Numbered from the stretch's first letter, positions 16,735-26,248 are shown. The stretch is DNA of 64,000 nt from Streptomyces shenzhenensis (GCF_021462265.1 NZ_JAJONF010000024.1:1-64000), one strand, 5' to 3'. Numbers and translations are program-made. The notes: generated by a model from the letters alone, not told the origin.

Positions 16735-16766
16735 TATCACTAAGCCCAGCTATCACTAAGCCCAGC
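16735..16766. repeat. Two tandem copies of a 16-base sequence
   Basis: TATCACTAAGCCCAGC occurs twice in direct tandem (16735-16750 and 16751-16766) between the rpsA stop and its terminator. Confidence 0.8.
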
Positions 16767-16775
16767 GGCGAGCGA

Positions 16776-18272
16776 TCAGCTCTGGCCACCCGCGAGCTTC
16801 TCGCGAAGCGCGGCCAGCGCCTCGTCCGAGGCCAGCGCACCGGAGGTGTCGGCGCCCTCGGAGGAGTACGAACCACCGCCCGCGGCCGGAGCCGCACCCG
16901 CGGCGTCGCCGCCTTCGGCAGCGGCAGCGGCGTCGGCCTCGCGGCTCTTGATGACCTGCTGCTGGTGCTGCTCGAAGCGCTGCTGCGCCTCGGCGTACTG
17001 GTGCTCCCACTCCTCGCGCTGCTTCTCGTACCCCTCGAGCCAGTCGTTGGTCTCGGGGTCGAAGCCCTCGGGGTAGATGTAGTTGCCCTGGTCGTCGTAG
17101 GACGCGGCCATGCCGTACAGGGTCGGGTCGAACTCGACCGACGCCGGGTCGGTACCGAAGGACTCGTTGGCCTGCTTCAGGGACAGCGAGATCCGGCGAC
17201 GCTCCAGATCGATGTCGATGACCTTGACGAAGATCTCGTCGTTGACCTGGACGACCTGCTCCGGGATCTCCACGTGGCGCTCGGCCAGTTCGGAGATGTG
17301 GACCAGACCCTCGATGCCCTCGTCGACGCGGACGAACGCACCGAACGGAACCAGCTTCGTGACCTTGCCGGGCACGACCTGGCCGATCTGGTGGGTGCGG
17401 GCGAACTGCTGCCACGGGTCTTCCTGGGTCGCCTTCAGCGACAGGGAGACGCGCTCGCGGTCCATGTCGACGTCGAGGACCTCGACGGTGACCTCCTGGC
17501 CGACCTCGACGACCTCGGAGGGGTGGTCGATGTGCTTCCAGGACAGCTCGGAGACGTGGACCAGACCGTCGACGCCACCCAGGTCCACGAAGGCACCGAA
17601 GTTGACGATCGAGGAGACCACACCGGAACGGACCTGACCCTTCTGGAGGGTCGTGAGGAACGTCTGGCGGACCTCGGACTGGGTCTGCTCCAGCCAGGCA
17701 CGGCGGGACAGGACCACGTTGTTGCGGTTCTTGTCCAGCTCGATGATCTTGGCCTCGAGCTCCTTGCCGACGTACGGCTGGAGATCGCGCACGCGGCGCA
17801 TCTCGACCAGGGAGGCCGGGAGGAAGCCGCGGAGGCCGATGTCGAGGATGAGACCACCCTTGACGACCTCGATGACGGTACCGGTGACGATGCCGTCCTC
17901 TTCCTTGATCTTCTCGATGGTGCCCCAGGCACGCTCGTACTGGGCGCGCTTCTTCGAGAGGATCAGGCGGCCTTCCTTGTCCTCCTTCTGGAGGACAAGG
18001 GCCTCGATCTCGTCACCTACGGCGACGACCTCGTTCGGGTCGACGTCGTGCTTGATCGAGAGTTCGCGGCTCGGGATGACACCTTCGGTCTTGTAACCGA
18101 TGTCGAGCAGGACCTCGTCCCGGTCGACCTTCACGATGACGCCGTCGACGATGTCGCCGTCGTTGAAGTACTTGATCGTCTCGTCGATCGCGGCGAGGAA
18201 GGCTTCCTCGTTACCGATGTCGTTGACCGCTACCTGCGGGGTGGTGGCGGTGGTCTCGGTGCTGCTCGTCAT
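16776..18272 (-). CDS. rpsA: 30S ribosomal protein S1
   Basis: A 498-residue ribosomal protein S1 with four S1 (OB-fold) RNA-binding domains at about residues 38-105, 123-190, 207-277 and 294-363, the actinobacterial number rather than the six of E. coli. Clear repeats are DGVIVKVDRDEVLLDIGYKTEGVI, GTVIEVVKGGLILDIGLRGFLPAS, GVVSSIVNFGAFVDLGGVDGLVH and GKVTKLVPFGAFVRVDEGIEGLVH. The C-terminal 130 residues are acidic with a Gln-rich helix (AEAQQRFEQHQQQ) and an Ala/Gly tail. It binds mRNA at the ribosome platform. It is expressed from its own long leader and ends in a strong terminator. Confidence 0.97.
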   Translation of the reverse strand: MTSSTETTATTPQVAVNDIGNEEAFLAAIDETIKYFNDGDIVDGVIVKVDRDEVLLDIGYKTEGVIPSRELSIKHDVDPNEVVAVGDEIEALVLQKEDKEGRLILSKKRAQYERAWGTIEKIKEEDGIVTGTVIEVVKGGLILDIGLRGFLPASLVEMRRVRDLQPYVGKELEAKIIELDKNRNNVVLSRRAWLEQTQSEVRQTFLTTLQKGQVRSGVVSSIVNFGAFVDLGGVDGLVHVSELSWKHIDHPSEVVEVGQEVTVEVLDVDMDRERVSLSLKATQEDPWQQFARTHQIGQVVPGKVTKLVPFGAFVRVDEGIEGLVHISELAERHVEIPEQVVQVNDEIFVKVIDIDLERRRISLSLKQANESFGTDPASVEFDPTLYGMAASYDDQGNYIYPEGFDPETNDWLEGYEKQREEWEHQYAEAQQRFEQHQQQVIKSREADAAAAAEGGDAAGAAPAAGGGSYSSEGADTSGALASDEALAALREKLAGGQS

Positions 18273-18641
18273 GTGGGAAAGGGCTCCGGTACGGACATTG
18301 AAGTCGTAGGTACTGCTTGCGCCAGGAGCCCGTTTCGCTCTGATGAAGCCGGACAGCCAAGGAAGCGACACCCAGAACAACTGGTGACGCCTCGAAAACC
18401 GAGGGGACATACAACAGATGCGAGCGCAGCCTGCTACGTCTGAGGTGCGCAGGCCCGCAGCGCAACTTGTAGCATACGGGGGCAGCCGGGCAGGGTCAAT
18501 GCGCGAAGGCGCACACCCGGGGCGGATCGCCGCATACCCGGCACAAGAAACGTCCCACCAGGCCATGCACGCCCGGGAGACCCCCTCCGTGACACACACC
18601 CCTGACGGGTTGCACGGAAGAGTACGACGAGGGAGCCGATC
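18273..18641. other. Divergent leader region of rpsA and a methyltransferase
   Basis: These 369 bases hold no supported gene. They must contain the rpsA promoter and 5' leader (minus) and the promoter of the methyltransferase (plus). The stretch next to rpsA is less GC-rich than the surroundings. I could not assign promoter boxes with confidence. Confidence 0.5.
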
Positions 18642-19490
18642 ATCCAAGAGCCCGATTCGTTCGACCATGAAGAGGCCGGTTCGACGACCGGCACCGAGGC
18701 CGAACCCGAAGCCACCCGGCGTGCCGCCGGGGCCGTGGAGAGCAGCCGGGCCAACCGCGGCTGGTGGGACCGCAACGCCGACGAGTACCAGATCGAGCAC
18801 GGCACGTTCCTCGGCGACGACCGTTTCGTGTGGGGCCCCGAGGGCCTCGACGAGGTGGAGGCGGAGCTGCTCGGCCCGCTGGAGGAGCTGAAGGGCAAGG
18901 ACGTCCTGGAGATCGGCGCCGGCGCGGCGCAGTGCTCGCGCTGGCTGGCCGTCCAGGGCGCCCGGCCGGTCGCGCTGGACCTCTCGCACCGCCAGCTCCA
19001 GCACGCGCTGCGCATCGGCGGATCGTTTCCTCTGGTGTGCGCCGACGCGGGCGCGCTGCCCTTCGCGGACGCCGCCTTCGACCTGGCGTGCTCGGCGTAC
19101 GGCGCGCTGCCCTTCGTCGCCGATCCGCGCCAGGTGCTGCGCGAGGTGCGGCGGGTGCTGCGGCCCGGCGGCCGGTTCGTCTTCTCGGTGACGCATCCGA
19201 TCCGCTGGGCGTTCCCCGACGAGCCCGGCCCCGAAGGGCTCTCGGTCTCCGCCTCCTACTTCGACCGGACGCCGTACGTCGAGCAGGACGAGGACGGCCA
19301 CGCGGTGTACGTCGAGCACCACCGCACGCTCGGCGACCGGGTCCGGGACATCGCCTCCTCGGGTTTCCGCCTCGTCGACCTCGTGGAGCCGGAGTGGCCG
19401 GTCTGGAACACCTCCGAGTGGGGCGGCTGGTCCCCGCTGCGGGGCGGTCTCATCCCGGGCACGGCGATCTTCGTGTGCGAGCGCGACTGA
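18642..19490 (+). CDS. Class I SAM-dependent methyltransferase
   Basis: A methyltransferase with motif I VLEIGAGAAQCSRWLAVQG, the acidic motif VALDLSHRQLQHA, a CADAGALPFADAAFD motif II and VLREVRRVLRPGGRFVFSVTHP as motif III, typical of UbiE/MenG-like methyltransferases. The first canonical start is GTG at 18735, with no ribosome site. An acidic coding-like stretch (QEPDSFDHEEAGSTTGTEAE) continues in frame back to 18642, where GAGGGAG precedes ATCATC but no ATG/GTG/TTG. I report the long form; the short form would be 251 residues. The substrate is unknown. Confidence 0.75.
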   Translation: MQEPDSFDHEEAGSTTGTEAEPEATRRAAGAVESSRANRGWWDRNADEYQIEHGTFLGDDRFVWGPEGLDEVEAELLGPLEELKGKDVLEIGAGAAQCSRWLAVQGARPVALDLSHRQLQHALRIGGSFPLVCADAGALPFADAAFDLACSAYGALPFVADPRQVLREVRRVLRPGGRFVFSVTHPIRWAFPDEPGPEGLSVSASYFDRTPYVEQDEDGHAVYVEHHRTLGDRVRDIASSGFRLVDLVEPEWPVWNTSEWGGWSPLRGGLIPGTAIFVCERD

Positions 19491-19578
19491 GCGTCCGGCG
19501 GGTCAGGACGTCCTGGACGTTCTGAGGGAACGCACGCGCGCGTGCGAGGCGGTTCCGGTCGCGTACGACACTGGGTGC

Positions 19579-22056
19579 GTGATCCGTTACGACGCCCTGG
19601 ACGCGCTGCCCGTGCGGCAGGCCCTGCCCGGTCTGCGCGACGCCCTGGAGCGGCACGGCACCGCCGTGCTGGTGGCACCGCCCGGCACCGGCAAGACGAC
19701 GCTGGTGCCGTTGGCGCTGGCCGGGCTGCTGGGCGACGGGCCCGCGCGGCGTGTGGTGGTGGCCGAGCCGCGCCGGATCGCCGCCCGTGCGGCGGCCCGC
19801 CGGATGGCCTGGCTGCTCGGCGAGCAGGTCGGGCGGAGCGTCGGCTACACCGTGCGCGGCGAGCGGGTCGTGGGACGGCACGCGCGCGTGGAGGTCGTCA
19901 CGACCGGCGTGCTGTTGCAGCGTCTGCAGCGCGACCAGGAACTGTCCGACGTCGACGTCGTGATCCTCGACGAGTGCCACGAGCGTCATCTGGACGCCGA
20001 CACGGTGGCGGCCTTCCTCTGGGACGTACGGGAGACCCTGCGGCCGGAGCTGCGCCTGGTGGCGGCGTCGGCGACGACGGACGCGCAGGGGTGGGCGCGG
20101 CTGCTGGGCGGGGCGCCGGTGGTCGAGGCGGCCGGTGTCGCCCACCCCGTGGAGGTGGTGTGGGCGCCGCCGGTACGGCCGGTACGGCCACCGCACGGGA
20201 TGCGCGTCGACCCGGCGCTGCTGGCGCACGTGGTGTCGGTGGTGCGGCGGGCCCTGGCCGAACGGGACGGGGACGTGCTGTGCTTCCTGCCGGGCGTGGG
20301 CGAGATCGCGCGCGTGGCGGGCCGGTTGGGTGACCTCGGGGACGTGGAGGTGCTCCAGGTGCACGGCCGGGCACCGGCGTCCGTCCAGGACGCGGTGCTG
20401 GCGCCCGGGGTACGGCGCCGGGTGGTGCTGGCCACGGCGGTGGCCGAGTCCTCGCTCACCGTCCCCGGGGTACGGGCGGTCGTCGACGCGGGACTCGCGC
20501 GGGAGCCGCGGGTGGACCACGCGCGCGGGCTGAGCGCGCTGGCCACGGTGCGGGCGTCCCGCGCGGCCGGGCGGCAGCGGGCGGGGCGGGCCGGGCGTGA
20601 GGCGCCGGGGGCCGTGTACCGCTGCTGGTCCGAGGCCGAGGACGCCCGCCTGACGGCCTTTCCGGCCCCGGAGATCAGGGTGGCCGATCTGACCGCGTTC
20701 GCCCTCCAGGCGGCCTGCTGGGGCGATCCGGAGGCCGCGGGACTGGCGCTGCTGGACCCTCCGCCGGCCGGGGCGATGGCGGCTGCGCGGGAGGTGCTGA
20801 CGGCGATCGGTGCGGTCGACTCCGCCGGCCGGGCGACGGAACGAGGCGTGCGGCTGGCCCGGCTGGGGGTGCATCCACGGCTGGGCCGGGCGCTGCTGGA
20901 CGCCCCGGGCGAGGCCGCCGAGGTGGTCGCGCTGCTGAGCGAGGAGGCTCCGCGGGAGTACGGGGACGATCTCGCGGCCGCGCTGCGCACCGCCCGGCGG
21001 GGCGGTGACGTCTACGCCGGGCGGTGGCTCGCGGAGGTACGGCGACTGCGGGCGGACACCGAGGGCGCGTCGGTGGACGGCGTCGACGACCGCGCCGTGG
21101 GACGCGTCGCCGCCCTCGCCTTCCCCGAGCGTGTCGCCAGGGCCGACGGAGGTTCGTACCTCATGGCTTCCGGCACCCGGGCCGAGCTCGGTGCCGGCAG
21201 CCCGCTGCGCGGCGCCCCGTGGATCGCGGTGGCCGTCGCGGACCGGCCCGTCGGCAGCGGGCACGCGCGCGTGCGGCTCGCCGCCGTGGTGGACGAGGAC
21301 ACGGCCAGGTCGGCGGCGGCCACGCTGTACGCCGAGGACCAGGAGGTCCGCTGGGCCGGCGGGGACGTGGTCGCGCGGCGCGTGGAACGGCTCGGGGCGA
21401 TCGAGCTCACGGTGCGGCCGTGGCCGGACGCCGGCCCGGCCCTCGTACGCGACGCGCTGCTCGACGGGCTGCGGCGCGAAGGGCTCGGCCTGTTGCGGTG
21501 GACGCCCGACGCCGCCGCGCTGCGGCAGCGGCTCGCCTTTGTCCGCCTGCGTGTCGGGGAGCCCTGGCCGGACGTGTCCGACGACGCGCTGCACGCGCGC
21601 GTGGACGACTGGCTGGAGCCGGAGCTCGGCCGGGCCCGGCGGCGGGCCGATCTCGGGCGGATCGACGCCGGGGAGGGGCTGCGCCGGCTGCTGCCGTGGG
21701 CGAGCGGGGAGGCGGGGCGGCTGGACGAGTTGGCGCCGGAACGGATCGTCGTGCCCAGTGGGTCGCGGATCCGGGTCGACTACGGCAATCCGGAGCAGCC
21801 CGTGCTCGCCGTGAAACTGCAGGAGATGTTCGGGTTGCAGGAGTCGCCCGTCGTGGCCGGGGTGCCGGTGCTGGTACATCTGCTGTCGCCGGCCGGGCGG
21901 CCCGCCGCCGTCACCGCCGATCTCGCCTCGTTCTGGAAGGACGGCTACCGGGGCGTACGGGCCGAGCTGCGCGGGCGGTACCCGAAGCATCCCTGGCCGG
22001 AGGATCCCGCCACCGCCGAGCCCACCCGGCACACCAACGCGCGGCTCAGGCGCTGA
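19579..22056 (+). CDS. hrpB: ATP-dependent helicase HrpB
   Basis: An 825-residue DEAH-box helicase of the HrpB type. Walker A (APPGTGKTT) is at about residues 33-41, the Walker B box DECH at 131-134, the SAT motif (ASATTD) near 170, and helicase motifs V and VI (GRQRAGRAGREAPG) near 340. The C-terminal HrpB domain ends with PVLAVKLQEMFGLQESP and KHPWPEDP, which is diagnostic. Its cellular role in bacteria is not settled; RNA metabolism is assumed. The last 11 bases overlap the convergent DUF3068 gene. Confidence 0.95.
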   Translation: MIRYDALDALPVRQALPGLRDALERHGTAVLVAPPGTGKTTLVPLALAGLLGDGPARRVVVAEPRRIAARAAARRMAWLLGEQVGRSVGYTVRGERVVGRHARVEVVTTGVLLQRLQRDQELSDVDVVILDECHERHLDADTVAAFLWDVRETLRPELRLVAASATTDAQGWARLLGGAPVVEAAGVAHPVEVVWAPPVRPVRPPHGMRVDPALLAHVVSVVRRALAERDGDVLCFLPGVGEIARVAGRLGDLGDVEVLQVHGRAPASVQDAVLAPGVRRRVVLATAVAESSLTVPGVRAVVDAGLAREPRVDHARGLSALATVRASRAAGRQRAGRAGREAPGAVYRCWSEAEDARLTAFPAPEIRVADLTAFALQAACWGDPEAAGLALLDPPPAGAMAAAREVLTAIGAVDSAGRATERGVRLARLGVHPRLGRALLDAPGEAAEVVALLSEEAPREYGDDLAAALRTARRGGDVYAGRWLAEVRRLRADTEGASVDGVDDRAVGRVAALAFPERVARADGGSYLMASGTRAELGAGSPLRGAPWIAVAVADRPVGSGHARVRLAAVVDEDTARSAAATLYAEDQEVRWAGGDVVARRVERLGAIELTVRPWPDAGPALVRDALLDGLRREGLGLLRWTPDAAALRQRLAFVRLRVGEPWPDVSDDALHARVDDWLEPELGRARRRADLGRIDAGEGLRRLLPWASGEAGRLDELAPERIVVPSGSRIRVDYGNPEQPVLAVKLQEMFGLQESPVVAGVPVLVHLLSPAGRPAAVTADLASFWKDGYRGVRAELRGRYPKHPWPEDPATAEPTRHTNARLRR

Positions 22057-23038
22057 CCGGTTCCGGAACCCGGGTGTCGACCGGTGCCGGGTCGCCGGGA
22101 CGGCGGCCGCGGGCCTCCAGGTAGAGGGAGAGGGCGAGCAGCGCGACGCCGAGGGACAGGAACCCCCAGGGGAGATAGGAGGTCAGCATCAGGACGATCG
22201 TGCGGTTGTGCTTGACCAGGGCGACCGTGTGCTCGATGTAGTCCTCGCGCATCTTCACGTCACCGGCGAAAGCCGTCACCTTGGCCCGGCCGCCCAGCAG
22301 GGTGCCGCCGCGCAGTTCCTCCTTGTGGGTCTCCTCGCCGTAGACGGGTGCCCCGGTGACGGGTTCGACCCAGAACCTGCGGACCGTGGTGTACCAGCGG
22401 GTGGTGCCGGTCTTGGCGACCGACTCGGGGGTGATGCCCTGCACCGGCATCTTCTTCGGCATGGGGACCTTGGTCCAAGGGACGGTCTGCTCGAAGTAGT
22501 ACACCTTGACGCCCCGGAACGTCCGCGTCCCCTTGTAGTGGATGGGATTGGTGGTGCGGCTCTGCGCGTCGAAGTACTCGTAGTCCCGTTTCTCGGTCAG
22601 GAACGGGAACTTGAACTCGATGCCGTCCCGTTTCACCGGGTCGCCGTCGACCATCTCGCCGGTCGCGTGCACGGGTTCCTGGCTGTGCGCGTCGAAGATG
22701 TAGCGCTCGGGGATCTCGGAGACCATCTTGCCGTCGGGTCCCTGTACGTAGGACAGGCCGTCCCAGACGACGACGTCCCGGCCGGCCGTCCTCTCGATCT
22801 TGTTCGCGGCCGCCACGTCGCCCTTGAGGGTCTGCACGATGGTGATCTGCGGGACCTTCCTCGCCTTCATGGTGCCGTAGTCGAGGAGCGTGGCGTTCTT
22901 CGCCACCAGGACCACGTCCTGGTACTGGTTCGGCGGGATCTTGGCGAGCCGCGGGAAGGCGTACCAGCGCAGCAGCGGGGACAGCGTCGCGAAGAACACG
23001 GCACAGGCGAGCAGGACCAGACTGGCCTTGCGGCGCAT
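22046..23038 (-). CDS. DUF3068 (PorA-like) membrane-anchored protein
   Basis: A 330-residue protein with an N-terminal membrane anchor or signal (LVLLACAVFFATLSPLLRWYAFP), an extracytoplasmic domain, and a second helix near the C-terminus (IVLMLTSYLPWGFLSLGVALLALSLYL). This is the DUF3068 family of actinobacteria, annotated as porin PorA-like, of unknown function. The stop overlaps hrpB tail to tail. It lies 21 bases downstream of the small membrane peptide gene, likely one operon. Confidence 0.85.
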   Translation of the reverse strand: MRRKASLVLLACAVFFATLSPLLRWYAFPRLAKIPPNQYQDVVLVAKNATLLDYGTMKARKVPQITIVQTLKGDVAAANKIERTAGRDVVVWDGLSYVQGPDGKMVSEIPERYIFDAHSQEPVHATGEMVDGDPVKRDGIEFKFPFLTEKRDYEYFDAQSRTTNPIHYKGTRTFRGVKVYYFEQTVPWTKVPMPKKMPVQGITPESVAKTGTTRWYTTVRRFWVEPVTGAPVYGEETHKEELRGGTLLGGRAKVTAFAGDVKMREDYIEHTVALVKHNRTIVLMLTSYLPWGFLSLGVALLALSLYLEARGRRPGDPAPVDTRVPEPVSA

Positions 23039-23059
23039 CTCGGCCTCCCTGGGCGGCGG

Positions 23060-23194
23060 TTACGGGTGGGCGGGCACCGTCGTGAGCAGCGGCTTCGGAG
23101 ACGTCTTTCCGTCCGGCGATCCGAGGGCACTGACCGTCACGACCAGGACGAGCGCGAGGGCGAGACCGGTCGCGGCGGCGATCAGGGCACGCAT
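23060..23194 (-). CDS. SPW_0924-type small membrane peptide, 44 aa
   Basis: A 44-residue reading frame starting MRALIAAATGLALALVLVV and ending TTVPAHP. It has one membrane helix and a short exported tail. GGGAGG lies 7 bases before the ATG at 23194. It resembles the streptomycete small-protein family known as SPW_0924. It is followed by the DUF3068 gene after 21 bases, so the two probably act together at the envelope. Confidence 0.75.
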   Translation of the reverse strand: MRALIAAATGLALALVLVVTVSALGSPDGKTSPKPLLTTVPAHP

Positions 23195-23280
23195 GCGGGG
23201 GCCTCCCTACGGCCGACAGCTTCCTGATGGAGCGTCAGGTCCGGGCACCGTAGCAACGGGAGGGTGAGATGAGAACAGGT

Positions 23281-23338
23281 CGTACGACGACGAGGGCGCC
23301 GTCCCGCGTCGGCGGGAGGGCGCCCTGGTCGTCGTACG
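23281..23338 (-). terminator. Long hairpin terminator after the lytic transglycosylase
   Basis: CGTACGACGACGAGGGCGCC at 23281-23300 pairs with GGCGCCCTGGTCGTCGTACG at 23319-23338 with one mismatch, and the inner GTCCCGC region can extend it. It begins 8 bases past the stop of the leftward transglycosylase gene. There is no long T-run. Confidence 0.7.
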
Positions 23339-23345
23339 AGGTGGT

Positions 23346-25097
23346 TCAGTTGGTGGCGGAAGCGCTCGGGGAAGCGGAGGCGGAGGCGGAGGCCGACGCG
23401 GAAGGGCTCGGGGACGGGCTCGACGAGGGAGCGGCCGCGGCAACCGTGAGCTCGACGGTGAGCGTCGCGCCGCCGGTGGTGGTGATGCGGAGCAGGAACG
23501 TGCCGGAGATGTCGTCCGCGTACAGCTTGGGCAGCGTGAGCAGGCCGTCGGCGTCCGTCTGGAGGCCCGTGAGGGTACGGACGGCGTTGCCGTTCGCGTC
23601 CTTGAAGTACGGGCCCTTGTCGTTCTCGCTCGTGTCGTCGGCCGACTTGACGAGCGTGGCGGTGGCGGCGACCTTGTCGGCGACGGCGCCCTGGTAGGTG
23701 GCCTTCGCCTTGATCTGGTCGGCGAACTCGCCGCCCGGGGTGCAGGTCGGCGCGGTGGTGTTGACGAGGGCGAGGGTGTCGGCGGCGCGCGCGGTGACGG
23801 TCGCGTCGTAGTCGATGCCCTTGGCCGTGCGGCCGACCACGGCGGCGTGGACCGTGAAGTCGCCGGTCTTCTCGCCGGCCTGGAGTGCCGGGGCGACGGC
23901 GACGCCCTTGCCGTCGGTGGCGACCATGGCGACGCTCTCACCGCCTGCGAAGGTCGCGTCCGTGTCCCCGACGATGGTGAAGCGGACCCGGACCTTGGCG
24001 ACGATCCGGCCGGCCTTGGTCTCCGCGCGCGTGCTGATCCGCTTGCCGAACGCGTCGCCGGCCATGGCGGTGAGCGTGGCGGTGCCGGTGCCCGCGTCCG
24101 CCAGGTGGTCCACGGTGTCGGTGGCCGTCGGCGGCAGGCTCGGCGTCGTGCTCGGGACGTTCGGCGAGGGCTCGGCGGGCTTCGGCGTGGTCCTGCCGGG
24201 CTTCTCCGTGGAGCCGCCGGAGCCGGAACCGGAGCCGGTCGAGCCGGTCGAGTTGTCGCTGCTGTGCCGGGGCAGTGTGCCGCTGCCGTCGGGGACCGAG
24301 TGGGTGCCCTTGCGGTAGTACTCGTACCAGGACAGGACCAGGTTGAGGTAGGCCTGCGAGTTGTTGTAGCTCAGGATCGCGCTGTTCATGTCGGCCTGGA
24401 CGGACAGGTCCCAGCCGTTGCGGCACAGGTAGTGGCCGGCGGCGAGCGCCGCGTCGTAGACGTTGTTGGGGTCCTTGACGCCGTCCCCGTTGCCGTCGCG
24501 GCCCGCCCACGCCCAGGTCGACGGGATGAACTGCATGGGGCCGACGGCCTGGTCGTACGCGCTGTTGCCGTCGTACTTGCCGCCGTCGGTGTCCTTGATG
24601 AGCGCGAAACCGTTGCCGTCGAGTTCGGGGCCGAGGATGCGGTGCAGGGTGTTGCCCTGGGCGTCCACGTCACCGCCGCGGGCCTGGCCGGACTCCACCT
24701 TGCCGATGGCGGCGAGCAACTGCCAGGGCAGGTTGCAGCCGGGCTTGGAGCCGCGCAGTTCCGCCTCGGCCTTCTTGTAGGCGTCCAGAACGGTGGCCGG
24801 TATGCCGGCCTCTGCCGCGCCCTGCGCGACGGCGGTGGCGGTGCTCGGCGAGGAGGCGGTGGGGCTTGCGCTGGGGTTCGGGCTGTCGAGCGGCGGCAGG
24901 TCCGTGTAGTACGGCGAGTCGCCGGTGGCGCCGGCCTGGTCGGGCGCGGAGGTGCTGGCGCCGGCGTTGGCCTGTCTGCCCGTGTCCGCGGTCGTGGCCC
25001 CCGGTGCCTGGGACGCGGACAGAGCCGCTACCGCCAACGCGGCCGCGGCGGTCGTCGCGGCTCCCTTGCACAGCCGCCTGCCGAATTGCGCCGCCAT
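23346..25097 (-). CDS. Secreted lytic transglycosylase (MltB-like)
   Basis: A 583-residue exported protein. A signal peptide (GAATTAAAALAVAALSASQAPGA) is followed by a low-complexity linker and a lytic transglycosylase domain at about residues 95-255, with the catalytic glutamate in AAIGKVESGQA and the family motif VGPMQFIPSTWAW. A Thr/Ser/Pro linker leads to about 230 residues of beta-rich repeats (AVVGRTAKGIDYDATVTARAAD) and a Ser-Pro-Ala tail. It would cleave peptidoglycan with 1,6-anhydro-muramic acid formation. ATG at 25097 follows GGGAGGGG. The tail may hold it in the wall. Confidence 0.88.
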   Translation of the reverse strand: MAAQFGRRLCKGAATTAAAALAVAALSASQAPGATTADTGRQANAGASTSAPDQAGATGDSPYYTDLPPLDSPNPSASPTASSPSTATAVAQGAAEAGIPATVLDAYKKAEAELRGSKPGCNLPWQLLAAIGKVESGQARGGDVDAQGNTLHRILGPELDGNGFALIKDTDGGKYDGNSAYDQAVGPMQFIPSTWAWAGRDGNGDGVKDPNNVYDAALAAGHYLCRNGWDLSVQADMNSAILSYNNSQAYLNLVLSWYEYYRKGTHSVPDGSGTLPRHSSDNSTGSTGSGSGSGGSTEKPGRTTPKPAEPSPNVPSTTPSLPPTATDTVDHLADAGTGTATLTAMAGDAFGKRISTRAETKAGRIVAKVRVRFTIVGDTDATFAGGESVAMVATDGKGVAVAPALQAGEKTGDFTVHAAVVGRTAKGIDYDATVTARAADTLALVNTTAPTCTPGGEFADQIKAKATYQGAVADKVAATATLVKSADDTSENDKGPYFKDANGNAVRTLTGLQTDADGLLTLPKLYADDISGTFLLRITTTGGATLTVELTVAAAAPSSSPSPSPSASASASASASPSASATN

Positions 25098-25408
25098 AAG
25101 GTGAACCCCTCCCATGGGCGCCTTCCGAGCGCCCGTCTCCGTCTGTCTGCTCGCCTTGGTGTGACGGTCGACCCGGTGCTGTGGTTGCCTCCTGTTACCT
25201 CGTTCGCGTGGTGAGGTAGTGCGTCCGGCCGTACACGCCGGTCGGCGACCCAGGCGACCCTACGACAACTTCCTTGTCACGGACACCCGCTGGTGCCCGG
25301 TTTTCACCAGTTGGCCATCTCCCGTTGAACGACGGTCGCGTCCCGGATACTTGTCGTACGCGATCACTTGTTCGGCGCTCCGGCCGACGACTGTGCCAGG
25401 GGGCCCGC
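25098..25408. other. Divergent promoter region
   Basis: These 311 bases separate the leftward transglycosylase gene from the rightward DUF4184 gene. GGGCGC and GCGCCC (25116-25134) form a 6-bp stem just before the transglycosylase ribosome site. I looked for a c-di-AMP (ydaO) riboswitch, common before streptomycete wall hydrolases, and did not find its conserved GGGGGAACC core. Confidence 0.45.
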
Positions 25409-26248
25409 ATGCCGTTCACACTCAGCCACGCCGCCGCCGTGCTGCCCGCCGTACGCGGCGACGGAACCGGTCGGGGACGGCTGGTGCCGGCGGTGCTCGT
25501 CGCGGGGTCCTTCTCCCCCGACCTCACCTATTACGCGGCGAGCGCGGTGCCGGACGCGATGGAGTTCGGCGAGTTCACGCACTCCTTCACCGGCGTGTTC
25601 ACCGTCGACGTGCTCATCTCCTGGGCGCTGGTGGCGCTGTGGCTGCTGATCCGGGAACCGGTGGTGGCCCTCGCGCCCCGCGCCCGGCAGGGGCGCATGG
25701 CCGCGCTGCTGCGCTGCGGGGCGCCACGCGCGCGTGCCGGGCTGCGGGTGGCCGCGTGGTGGTACGCATCCGCCGTGCTCGGCGCGCTCACCCATGTCGT
25801 CTGGGACGCGTTCACGCACCACGACCGCTGGGGGACGCGGCTGATCCCGGCGATCGGCCGGAACTTCGCCGGCATGCCGCTCTACACGCTGCTCCAGTAC
25901 GGCAGTTCGGCGGTGGGCGCGGCCGTGCTCGCCGTGTTCGCGGCCCGCGCGGTACGACGGGCGCCGGCCGCGGAGCCGGTGGGGGTGCCGCTGCTGTCGG
26001 TACGGGACCGGTGGTGGGCCGGCGCCGCGCTCGCCGGCTGCGCGCTGTTCGCGGCGGTGCGGCGGGCGGTGCGGTGGTGGGACTACTGGGGGGCCACGGC
26101 GAAGCCCTGGGAGCTGCTTCCCACGGTGCTGTTCGGAGCGGGCGCGGGGCTGCTGCTCGGGGTGCTGGGGTACGCCGTGGCGGTCAGGGTGTGGCGTCCG
26201 GCTCGGGTGGCCGACGACGTGCGGCGGAGTCCGTCCGCCGTTCGGTGA
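25409..26248 (+). CDS. DUF4184 family membrane protein
   Basis: A 279-residue membrane protein beginning MPFTLSHAAAVLPAVRG, the hallmark of DUF4184. It has about six helices and conserved histidines and aspartates: FTLSH at the start, SFSPDLTYY, FTHSFTGVF and VWDAFTHHDRWG. The His/Asp pattern recalls membrane metal-dependent hydrolases of the YdjM type, but activity is unproven. The 3' end overlaps the convergent small gene by 65 bases. Confidence 0.85.
   Translation: MPFTLSHAAAVLPAVRGDGTGRGRLVPAVLVAGSFSPDLTYYAASAVPDAMEFGEFTHSFTGVFTVDVLISWALVALWLLIREPVVALAPRARQGRMAALLRCGAPRARAGLRVAAWWYASAVLGALTHVVWDAFTHHDRWGTRLIPAIGRNFAGMPLYTLLQYGSSAVGAAVLAVFAARAVRRAPAAEPVGVPLLSVRDRWWAGAALAGCALFAAVRRAVRWWDYWGATAKPWELLPTVLFGAGAGLLLGVLGYAVAVRVWRPARVADDVRRSPSAVR

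Noticed and set aside
25098..25300. A possible ydaO (c-di-AMP) riboswitch before the lytic transglycosylase gene
   Set aside because: The conserved GGGGGAACC-type core and flanking helices were not found on the correct strand.
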